Assembly (NCBI RefSeq): GCF_018881855.1
Contig: NZ_JACVPN010000001.1
Span: 434,001 to 498,000, forward strand
Length of the DNA stretch: 64,000 bases
Source: Polynucleobacter sp. MWH-Berg-3C6
GTDB taxonomy: Bacteria; Pseudomonadota; Gammaproteobacteria; Burkholderiales; Burkholderiaceae
Direction of reading: 5' to 3'
Part shown: positions 26,636-33,782 of the stretch, piece after piece
Layout of the letters: the number at the start of each line of letters is the position of its first letter
Numbering within the stretch: position 1 is the first letter of the stretch
The notes under the pieces: model-generated
What the model was told of the DNA's origin: nothing
Seen by the model: the letters and a program-made list of their open reading frames with translations, nothing else
Database searches by the model: none
Translations under genes and position numbers: made by a program

Positions 26636-27283
26636 ATGTTCTTCAGTAAGTTAATGCCTCACGATGGTAATTTCTTCGAGCTGTTCAATCAGCACGCTAA
26701 CAGTATTGTTGAAGCGTCAGAATCTTTTTTAAAGTTTGTTGAACACTATAACGATGAAGCCCTTCGTGCAAAGTACACGCAAGAGGTGGATAAGGCAGAG
26801 CATGCCTGTGATGATGTAGTGAAAGAAGTACATCGCCGCCTACATAAAACATTCATCACCCCGATTGATCGTGATCAAATTTTTTCACTGATCAATACGA
26901 TGGATGATGTGGCTGACTTATTGCAGAATGGTACAGAAGCAATGCATTTGTACGATGTCAAGCAAACGACTCCTGAAATGCTGCAGATGGCTGAGTTATG
27001 TAACTAGTGCTGCCTTAGCGTCAGAAATGCAGTTGCTGCCTTAAAGGATATTTCTGATCCAGAGGTTGCTAAGGCAGCCCTTAAGACTTGTGATGAAATT
27101 GACCATCTTGAATCTGGCGCTGATCGCTTGCTATCAACTGCTATTACAAGATTATTCCGCGAAGATATTGAAGTGCGCGAACTCATTAAGTGCCAGCGTA
27201 TTTACGAATTGCTCGAGGAAGTTACTGATAAATGTGAAGATGTTGCCAATTTGGTTGAAGGCATCGTTCTTGAAAACTCTTAA
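26636..27283 (+). pseudogene. DUF47 (PhoU-like) phosphate transport partner, interrupted by an in-frame TAG
   Basis: The family protein is a ~215-residue PhoU-like helical partner of Pit transporters. Here the frame opens at ATG 26636 with AAGGA nine bases upstream and reads 123 residues (FFSKLMPHDGNFFELFNQHA..., TPIDRDQIFSLINTMDDVADLLQNG). It then meets TAG at 27005-27007. The same frame continues without shift for 91 more codons (VRNAVAALKDISDPEVAKAA..., RLFREDIEVRELIKCQRIYELLEEVTDKCEDVANLVEGIVL) to TAA at 27281. Both halves are clearly conserved coding sequence and total 215 sense codons plus the TAG. One substitution would restore the gene. It may be a recent nonsense mutation, a base-call error or a readthrough site. 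pit follows after 11 bases. Confidence 0.88.
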
Positions 27284-27294
27284 GGCGAATTAAA

Positions 27295-28305
27295 TTGCCA
27301 GCGACAGAAGTAGCTTTTTGGGTAGTAGCGCTATTAGTCATATTAGCGCTTGGTTTCGACTTCATGAATGGGTTTCATGATGCAGCGAACTCTATTGCAA
27401 CAGTTGTCTCTACTGGTGTTCTCAAGCCACAGCAGGCGGTAGTATTTGCAGCTTTCTTTAACTTCTTAGCAATATTTATTTTCCATCTGAGCGTTGCGGC
27501 GACAGTAGGTAAGGGCATTGTTCATCCTGCAGCAGTTGATTTGCATGTGATCTTTGGCGCTCTAGTTGGCGCCATTATCTGGAATGTCATCACTTGGTAT
27601 TACGGTATTCCATCAAGTTCCTCGCATGCTTTGATAGGAGGCTTAGTCGGCGCTGCCTTGCCTAAAGCGGGTACAGATGGCCTGGTTTGGTCGGGCATTA
27701 TTAAAACCGTTTCCTTTATTTTTATTTCTCCGTTTGTTGGATTCTTGCTTGGCTCCTTAATGATGTTGTTGGTAGCCTGGGTTTGCAAAAATGCTAACCT
27801 GGCAAAAACAGATCGCTGGTTCCGTCGTTTGCAATTGGTTTCAGCTAGTGCATACAGCTTGGGTCATGGCGGTAATGATGCTCAAAAAACGATTGGCATT
27901 ATTTGGCTACTGTTGATCATCACTGGTTATGCAGAGGCGAGCGCAAAAATGCCACCAACTTGGACTATTATTTCCTGCTACATTGCAATCGCTGTAGGCA
28001 CCATGTTTGGTGGCTGGCGAATTGTGAAAACCATGGGTCAGAAGTTAACTAAACTCAAACCAGTGGGCGGTTTTTGTGCTGAAACCGGTGGAGCTATTAC
28101 TTTGTTTGCTGCTACTGCAATTGGTATCCCAGTATCTACTACCCATACAATCACTGGGGCTATTGTTGGTGTGGGTTCGACCCAAAGAGCTAGTGCAGTT
28201 CGTTGGGGTGTGGCAGGAAACATTATTTGGGCTTGGATTTTTACGATTCCGGCAACGGCTTTGATGTCGATGATTGTTTATTACCTTAGCCTGCTCATCT
28301 TCTAA
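27295..28305 (+). CDS. pit: Inorganic phosphate transporter (Pit family)
   Basis: A 336-residue membrane protein with about ten hydrophobic helices. It carries both copies of the PiT signature: GFDFMNGFHDAANSIATVVST near residues 19-39 and SAYSLGHGGNDAQKTIG near residues 186-202. It imports metal-phosphate using the proton gradient. The start is TTG, 11 bases after the DUF47 gene, with AAGGCG upstream; no closer in-frame ATG precedes the first helix. DUF47-pit is a standard two-gene unit in which DUF47 is thought to modulate transport. Confidence 0.92.
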   Translation: MPATEVAFWVVALLVILALGFDFMNGFHDAANSIATVVSTGVLKPQQAVVFAAFFNFLAIFIFHLSVAATVGKGIVHPAAVDLHVIFGALVGAIIWNVITWYYGIPSSSSHALIGGLVGAALPKAGTDGLVWSGIIKTVSFIFISPFVGFLLGSLMMLLVAWVCKNANLAKTDRWFRRLQLVSASAYSLGHGGNDAQKTIGIIWLLLIITGYAEASAKMPPTWTIISCYIAIAVGTMFGGWRIVKTMGQKLTKLKPVGGFCAETGGAITLFAATAIGIPVSTTHTITGAIVGVGSTQRASAVRWGVAGNIIWAWIFTIPATALMSMIVYYLSLLIF

Positions 28306-28396
28306 ATTCAAAAGCGAGAGCGATTAGCCTCCTTTTAAGCAATTTTTCGCTGGTGCGGTTAATCTAGCTGCTATTCAATAGAAATTAACAAAAGTA

Positions 28397-28418
28397 ATTC
28401 TGAGGGTTTATTCAGAAT
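28397..28418 (+). promoter_or_regulatory. Inverted repeat in the apbC leader
   Basis: Arms ATTCTGA and TCAGAAT are exact reverse complements around an 8-base loop, ending 21 bases before the GTG start of apbC. No T-run follows. It could be an operator for the formate dehydrogenase locus or a leader structure. Recognition by any particular regulator is unknown. Confidence 0.25.
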
Positions 28419-28439
28419 GACTGGGTATAGGAGAAAGTA

Positions 28440-29528
28440 GTGTCAGTTACTGTAGAAGCTGTTCAAGGGGCTCTTAAGAATTTGCTGGACCCCAATACTA
28501 AGATTGACTTTGTAACAGCTAAAAATCTCAAGAATTTGCGTGTTGAAGATGGCGATGTCTCATTCGATATCGTTTTGGGTTACCCCGCTAAAAGTCAGTT
28601 TGACTTGATTCGTAAATCTGTCATTAATGCTGTGCGAGAATTGCCTGGCGTTAAAAATGTCAGTGTAAATGTCAGTAGCCAAATTGTTGCGCATGCGGTG
28701 CAGCGCGGAGTGAAGTTATTGCCTGGCGTTAAAAATATTATTGCTGTTGCTAGTGGTAAGGGCGGGGTAGGTAAATCGACTACTGCTGTGAACTTGGCTT
28801 TGGCGCTCGCCGCAGAAGGAGCACAAGTCGGAATATTAGATGCCGATATTTATGGACCAAGTCAGCCAATGATGCTCGGCATTACGGGCCGACCAGAATC
28901 TATTGAAGAAAACACAATTGAGCCAATGGAAGGCCATGGTTTACAAGCCAGCTCCATTGGTTTCTTGATTGAAGAAGATGCACCTATGGTGTGGCGCGGC
29001 CCCATGGTGACCTCCGCTCTAGAGCAGCTTCTTCGTCAAACTCGCTGGCGTGATTTGGATTACTTAATTGTGGATATGCCCCCAGGCACTGGTGATATTC
29101 AGTTGACCCTCTCGCAAAAAGTGCCTGTTACTGGTTCTGTGATTGTGACCACCCCTCAGGATATTGCACTGTTGGATGCTCGCAAAGGATTAAAGATGTT
29201 TGAGAAGGTGGGCGTACCCATCATCGGCATTATTGAAAATATGAGTACTTATGTGTGTACAAAGTGTGGGCATGAGGAGCATATTTTTGGCGCGGGCGGT
29301 GGTGAAAAAATGTGTAAAGAATATGGCGTCGATTTCTTGGGCGCGTTACCACTGAATCTATCCATTCGTGAGCAGGCTGATGCTGGACGTCCAACCGTAG
29401 TTGCCGATCCTGATAGCGCTATTAGTGCAATCTATAAGAACATCGCTCGACAAGTTGCCATTCGTGTTGCCACTCTGTCAAAAGATATGAGTAGTAAATT
29501 TCCAAGCATTGTTGTTCAAAACACTTAA
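28440..29528 (+). CDS. apbC: Iron-sulfur cluster carrier ApbC/Mrp
   Basis: P-loop ATPase that carries and transfers [4Fe-4S] clusters. The 362-residue protein has an N-terminal MIP18/DUF59 domain (residues 1-~90). The Mrp domain follows, with the deviant Walker A GKGGVGKSTTAVNLA, ILDADIYGPSQPMMLG and the CxxC cluster-binding pair in CTKCGHEEH. GTG start, with AGGAGA upstream. It begins the + strand run that leads into the formate dehydrogenase accessory genes after a 14-base gap. Cluster delivery to that Fe-S-rich enzyme is a plausible reason for co-location. Confidence 0.93.
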   Translation: MSVTVEAVQGALKNLLDPNTKIDFVTAKNLKNLRVEDGDVSFDIVLGYPAKSQFDLIRKSVINAVRELPGVKNVSVNVSSQIVAHAVQRGVKLLPGVKNIIAVASGKGGVGKSTTAVNLALALAAEGAQVGILDADIYGPSQPMMLGITGRPESIEENTIEPMEGHGLQASSIGFLIEEDAPMVWRGPMVTSALEQLLRQTRWRDLDYLIVDMPPGTGDIQLTLSQKVPVTGSVIVTTPQDIALLDARKGLKMFEKVGVPIIGIIENMSTYVCTKCGHEEHIFGAGGGEKMCKEYGVDFLGALPLNLSIREQADAGRPTVVADPDSAISAIYKNIARQVAIRVATLSKDMSSKFPSIVVQNT

Positions 29529-29542
29529 GGCCCTGAGTATTT

Positions 29543-30082
29543 ATGCGCTTTGCAGTAGTGATGCGTAAACAAAATCTGGACAACCCATGGGTCTCATTTC
29601 GATGGGTGCCTCGGGAGGTCTTGCCTGATTTTGGGCAATTCAATCCTCAAAATCTAGAAAGTAATTCGATTTCAGGTCAGTTTCTCGGGCGGGATGAGGA
29701 TGGAGAATCTTGGTTGTTTACCGGATTTGAATTGCATCTTTTCCCTGATGAAACTGAAGGTTACTACCTCAATGTTTCGGCGACTACACCAGCATGGTTT
29801 GTAATGTGGAGATTAGAAGAAGATATTGAACGTTATATTGACGAGCAATCTCTCCCCCTCGCTAGAGTTGAATCAAACATGGCAGTCCCGCATCGCATTT
29901 GCGTAAGTTATAACGAGGCTGCCCGATTGCTTGATGGTGGAGAATCGGTTGATACCGTTCCGATGACTGATGAACATGCCTCTTGGTTGCAAGAATACGT
30001 AAACGAAAACTATCGGCCTGAACCTAAAAAACGACATAAGCCAGCTTCATTCAAAGGCGCCCAGCGTCCAGCGGAGGAATGA
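29543..30082 (+). CDS. DUF3305 formate dehydrogenase-associated protein
   Basis: A 179-residue soluble protein of the DUF3305 family, which is found almost only beside respiratory formate dehydrogenase genes. Conserved features include the N-terminal FAVVMRKQNLDNPWVSFRWVP and PAWFVMWRLEE. The C-terminal tail is basic and proline-rich (YRPEPKKRHKPASFKGAQRP). The molecular role is unknown; an assembly or maturation role is inferred from linkage. Its stop overlaps the start of the DUF3306 gene. Confidence 0.88.
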   Translation: MRFAVVMRKQNLDNPWVSFRWVPREVLPDFGQFNPQNLESNSISGQFLGRDEDGESWLFTGFELHLFPDETEGYYLNVSATTPAWFVMWRLEEDIERYIDEQSLPLARVESNMAVPHRICVSYNEAARLLDGGESVDTVPMTDEHASWLQEYVNENYRPEPKKRHKPASFKGAQRPAEE

Positions 30083-30630
30083 TGGCTGATAGTTTCTTAA
30101 GTCGCTGGTCTAAGCGCAAAGCTGGAAAGTTGGATGATCCGGTAGAGCAGCCCAAAGAAGTTGCTAAGAGCCCAGCGCCTATTTCTCCTGAGGAGCAAGC
30201 TCCGCCACCGGTAACCTTAGAAGATGTGGAGAAGATCGATCGTTTCGATCCTGATTTTTCTGCATTTATGAAGCCAGATTTAGATCCCGCTGTGCAGCAG
30301 GCCGCACTCAAAAAGATGTTCACCGATCCACATTTCAATGTGATGGATGGTCTAGACATCTATATAGATGACTACTCAAAGCCTGATCCTTTACCTCCAG
30401 GCATGCTTGAGAGAATGGTGCAAAGCGATATGCTCAAGCTTTTCAGTAAGTCTGAGTCTCCGGCTGATGGGGAAAAGCAGGCAGAAGAGCAAACGGCGTC
30501 CTCTGAGTCAAATGAGAAGCTTTTGGAAGTTCCGGGCCAAACTGATTTAACATCCACAGATTCAACGGCGCAGATAAAATCTGCTCACTTGGACGAAGTG
30601 CCCATAGAGCCTGCCCAGAAAAAAACTTAA
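30079..30630 (+). CDS. DUF3306 formate dehydrogenase-associated protein
   Basis: A 183-residue protein of the DUF3306 family. It starts FLSRWSKRKAG, contains a long acidic and proline-rich linker, and has the conserved centre LKKMFTDPHFNVMDGLDIYIDDYSKPDPLP. The C-terminal third is low-complexity and Ser/Glu-rich. No catalytic motif is seen. The family accompanies DUF3305 and formate dehydrogenase. Start overlaps the DUF3305 stop; two tandem ATG codons at 30079 and 30082 are both possible. Confidence 0.86.
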   Translation: MMADSFLSRWSKRKAGKLDDPVEQPKEVAKSPAPISPEEQAPPPVTLEDVEKIDRFDPDFSAFMKPDLDPAVQQAALKKMFTDPHFNVMDGLDIYIDDYSKPDPLPPGMLERMVQSDMLKLFSKSESPADGEKQAEEQTASSESNEKLLEVPGQTDLTSTDSTAQIKSAHLDEVPIEPAQKKT

Positions 30631-30641
30631 GAAGATAGTGC

Positions 30642-32732
30642 ATGAGTCAAAAATTAGTATGTAACTGCAATGGCACCATGCCTTTGGATGCAAAGGCGCT
30701 TGGCGTTCCAGTGCATCAGTCTCTATGCAGACAAGAGGTCGGCTCTTTTTTAAAGGCGCTCGATGGATCGGATTCTTTGGTTATTGCTTGCACCCAAGAG
30801 GGCGCGCTATTTAATGAATTAGCGGAGCAGTCAGAAAAAGCTTTAGTGGCCCCACTGCGTTTTGTCAATATTCGTGAGGTTGCTGGTTGGACTCAAGAGG
30901 CCAAACTATCCGGGCCGAAGATTGCCGCATTACTTGCTTTGGCGGATATGCCGGAAGCTGAGCCTGTTCCAGTTGTCAATTATGAAAGCCAAGGCCGACT
31001 CTTAATTGTTGGCGCAGGGTCTTTAGCACTGCATTGGGCAGAAAAGCTCGGCGCTTCATTAGATGTTTCTGTTTTGTGTACCGAGCCCGGTGATTTGCCT
31101 TTGGTACGCAACTATCCGATATATACAGGCAAAGTTACTAAGCTAGATGGTTACCTCGGTAATTTTTCCGTTGATTGGGATCTAGAAAATCCAATTGATC
31201 CAGAGATGTGTACTCGTTGTGGCGCTTGCGTTGAAGCTTGCCCAGAGAATGCGATTGACCTCTCGTTTCAGATTGATTTGAATAAATGTAAGTCACATCG
31301 TGCCTGTGTGACTGCGTGTGCAAGTATTGGCGCAATCTCCTTTGATCGCAAGGAGCGTGCGCGTAATGCAGAATTCGATCTAATTTTGGATTTACGTGTT
31401 GATCCTAAAATGCGCATGAGCCAAACGCCACAGGGATATTTCGCTCCGGGTAAGGATCCGCTAGATCAAGCATTGGTAGTCAATCAATTGTTAGAGATGG
31501 TGGGTGAGTTTGAGAAGCCAAAATATTTTGTCTACAACGAAAAAATTTGCGCCCATGGCCGCAACGGTAAAGTAGGTTGTAGTGCTTGTATTGATGTCTG
31601 CTCGACTGGTGCGATCAGCTCTTTATTTAAGAATGGCCAAGGCAGTGTTGAGGTAAATCCTAATCTTTGCATGGGTTGTGGAGCATGTTCTACGGCTTGC
31701 CCATCAGGTGCAATGCGCTACAACTATCCTAGCGTGCCTCATCAAGGTAAAGAGTTAAAAAAAATCGCTACCGTATTTACTGCAGAAGCTAAAAAGCTGA
31801 ATCAAGCTGCTGCGCCAAGTCTGCTTTTGCATACCTTAAAGGCCGGCACCCAAATGATTGATGGCTTGGGCCGTGTTGCACATGTAATGCCTAAACAATT
31901 TGAGGCTTTGCCGTCATTTGTGATTCCCTATGGCATAGAGCATATCGCCTCTACTGGTTTGGATCTATGGCTGGGTGCGCTCAGCTATGGTTTTGCTGAG
32001 GTAACCTTGCTTTTAAGTGGCGATGAAGATCCCGCCTATCGCGCAACGCTTGAAGAGCAGGCTCATCTTGCTAATGCGATATTGAAGGCTTATGGCTTTG
32101 ATGAGCGCATTCATTTAATCATGGCTCAATCAGCTGATGATTTACAAACAGTTTCTAAAGCAATGGGTGCTATGCGTCAGCGTGGCTCCTTGAGTGCAAT
32201 TTGCACCCCTGCAAGTTTTGGCTTATCCAATCAAAAGCGTGAAACGATTGAGGCAGTGCTTGAGCATTTGCAAAAACAAGCCAAGACTCCATTGCCAGAG
32301 GCGGGCGTTGCTCTACCCAGTTCATCTTTATTGGGCGGCCTCAATATCAACAAGGATGCCTGCACTTTATGTATGTCTTGCGTCAGCAGCTGTCCTGAGG
32401 GTGCGCTACTGGATAATCCAGATGAGCCAATCCTTTCATTCATCGAAAAGCAGTGCGTGCAATGCGGCATCTGTGCTCAGACATGCCCAGAGCAAGCTTT
32501 GACATTGAACCCCCGTTTGCAAACAGTAGAGCAGCGCAAACAAAGAATAACGCTAAACGAGACTCAAGCCTTTCATTGCATTAGCTGCGGCAAGCCCTTT
32601 GGAACCCTGAAGATGGTTGATCTGATGTTGACTAAGTTGGGTGCCCATGGCGCATTTGCGGGTGCGGCAATGGATAGACTCAAGATGTGTGGTGATTGTC
32701 GAGTGGTAGATATGGTGAAGAAAGAAACATGA
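30642..32732 (+). CDS. Multi-[4Fe-4S] protein of the formate dehydrogenase locus
   Basis: A 696-residue cytoplasmic iron-sulfur protein. It carries several ferredoxin-type CxxCxxCxxxCP cassettes: CTRCGACVEACPENA near residues 187-201, the CKSHRACVTACA variant just after it, CSACIDVC, CMGCGACSTACPSGA, CTLCMSCVSSCPEGA and CVQCGICAQTCPEQA. A final pair, CISCGK and CGDCR, resembles a zinc or rubredoxin-like site. A nucleotide-binding-like LLIVGAGSLALHWAEKLGA segment lies near residues 120-138. Family members sit next to formate dehydrogenase genes; roles in electron transfer or cofactor sulfuration are inferred. AAGAAGA lies before the ATG. Confidence 0.87.
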   Translation: MSQKLVCNCNGTMPLDAKALGVPVHQSLCRQEVGSFLKALDGSDSLVIACTQEGALFNELAEQSEKALVAPLRFVNIREVAGWTQEAKLSGPKIAALLALADMPEAEPVPVVNYESQGRLLIVGAGSLALHWAEKLGASLDVSVLCTEPGDLPLVRNYPIYTGKVTKLDGYLGNFSVDWDLENPIDPEMCTRCGACVEACPENAIDLSFQIDLNKCKSHRACVTACASIGAISFDRKERARNAEFDLILDLRVDPKMRMSQTPQGYFAPGKDPLDQALVVNQLLEMVGEFEKPKYFVYNEKICAHGRNGKVGCSACIDVCSTGAISSLFKNGQGSVEVNPNLCMGCGACSTACPSGAMRYNYPSVPHQGKELKKIATVFTAEAKKLNQAAAPSLLLHTLKAGTQMIDGLGRVAHVMPKQFEALPSFVIPYGIEHIASTGLDLWLGALSYGFAEVTLLLSGDEDPAYRATLEEQAHLANAILKAYGFDERIHLIMAQSADDLQTVSKAMGAMRQRGSLSAICTPASFGLSNQKRETIEAVLEHLQKQAKTPLPEAGVALPSSSLLGGLNINKDACTLCMSCVSSCPEGALLDNPDEPILSFIEKQCVQCGICAQTCPEQALTLNPRLQTVEQRKQRITLNETQAFHCISCGKPFGTLKMVDLMLTKLGAHGAFAGAAMDRLKMCGDCRVVDMVKKET

Positions 32733-33376
32733 GCGAAATCTCAAAAGAAGCAAAAGATCAGTCCTCAACAGAGGTGGGAGATGTTGGTTTACCAGAGGAT
32801 TTGGCTAGAGCTGACCTCTATGGCTTAATCGCCAGATTTTTTCAATCACCTCCAGATCAAGAACTTCTGGATCAAATTGCTGCAACCGCCAATCAACAGG
32901 ATGCTGCTGATGAGGCACCTTTAGCAAAAGTCTGGATGGATGTGGTTGAAGTAGCAAAAAACAATCCAGCAAAGGCTTGGCATGATGAGTTTGATTTGAA
33001 TTTCATCAGCGTTGGTAAGCCCAATGTGGTTCTAAATGGCTCCTATTACATGGCGGGGCACTTGAATGAGAAGCCGCTCGTCAATATTCGTAGGGCGCTT
33101 GAGGAATTTGGTCTTGAGGCTGCCGAGGAGGTGACTGAGACTGAAGACCATATCTCAGCTCTGTGTGAAGTGATGCGCTACTTGATTGCTGGTGATGATG
33201 TCGAGATATCAAACCTTACAAATCAAAGGGTTTTTTTCAATGACCACATTCGCCCTTGGTATGACGATTTTTGTAATGCTATCGAGGGTATTCCCGATAT
33301 GCATCTCTATCATCCAATCGCCGCGCTGACTAGAGAATTCCTGGCAATCGAGGGGCAGAGCTTCGACATGATTTGA
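32729..33376 (+). CDS. TorD/NarJ-family chaperone for formate dehydrogenase
   Basis: A 215-residue helical protein of the TorD/DmsD/NarJ family, redox-enzyme maturation chaperones that bind Tat signals and help molybdenum cofactor insertion. Recognisable parts are ARADLYGLIARFFQSPPD, a YMAGHLNEKPLVNIRRALEEFGL block, and TEDHISALCEVMRYLIA followed by HIRPWYDDFCNAI. The ATG at 32729 overlaps the upstream stop (ATGA); the frame extends 33 bases further but without a ribosome site. The likely client is the alpha subunit encoded ~400 bases downstream. Confidence 0.9.
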   Translation: MSEISKEAKDQSSTEVGDVGLPEDLARADLYGLIARFFQSPPDQELLDQIAATANQQDAADEAPLAKVWMDVVEVAKNNPAKAWHDEFDLNFISVGKPNVVLNGSYYMAGHLNEKPLVNIRRALEEFGLEAAEEVTETEDHISALCEVMRYLIAGDDVEISNLTNQRVFFNDHIRPWYDDFCNAIEGIPDMHLYHPIAALTREFLAIEGQSFDMI

Positions 33377-33407
33377 TGTTGTGTCATTTTGCGGGAAAAC
33401 CCTTAGA

Positions 33408-33440
33408 TGCATTTAGATATACATATATGCTAAAAATGCA
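33408..33440 (+). promoter_or_regulatory. Inverted repeat in the fdh structural-gene leader
   Basis: Exact 7-base arms TGCATTT (33408-33414) and AAATGCA (33434-33440) enclose an AT-rich centre. They lie in the 115-base gap between the chaperone gene and the small Tat-signal gene. The location fits an operator or promoter for the structural fdh genes. No known consensus was recognised. Confidence 0.28.
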
Positions 33441-33491
33441 AATACGAATTACACTTGCTGCAGATCAAGAATAATTAAATAGGAGCATGCC

Positions 33492-33713
33492 ATGAGCACG
33501 AAATCCAAAGTTGCTTCAAGCGAAGAAAACAAGCCTTCACGCCGTAAGTTCTTTATTGGTGCGGGCGCTACTGTAGGGGCTGTTGCAGTCGCCTCACAAA
33601 CCTCCATAGGCAAAGCCGTCATCCAAGAAATTGGTAGCACCGTAAAAGGCAAGGGCGAAGGTCAAACGATTACCGCCCATATGCGTAAGTATTACGAAAG
33701 CACCATGCTGTAA
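33492..33713 (+). CDS. Small formate dehydrogenase-region Tat-signal protein
   Basis: A 73-residue protein with a twin-arginine signal (PSRRKFFIGAGATVGAVAVA, RR at residues 17-18). The short tail ends TAHMRKYYESTML. It matches the small 'formate dehydrogenase region Tat target' family found just upstream of fdhA in many proteobacteria. It is thought to be an accessory subunit or a targeting partner, but the function is not settled. TAGGAG precedes the ATG by seven bases. Confidence 0.85.
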   Translation: MSTKSKVASSEENKPSRRKFFIGAGATVGAVAVASQTSIGKAVIQEIGSTVKGKGEGQTITAHMRKYYESTML

Positions 33714-33782
33714 ATAGTCGCATTACTAGACATTGTTTTAACTGTTACTAAATAAATAAAAAAACTTTTTCAGGGACAACAT

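Noticed and set aside
27008-27283. Second half of the DUF47 gene as an independent gene
   Set aside because: No start codon or ribosome site follows the TAG, and the sequence is the C-terminal half of one family domain in the same frame.
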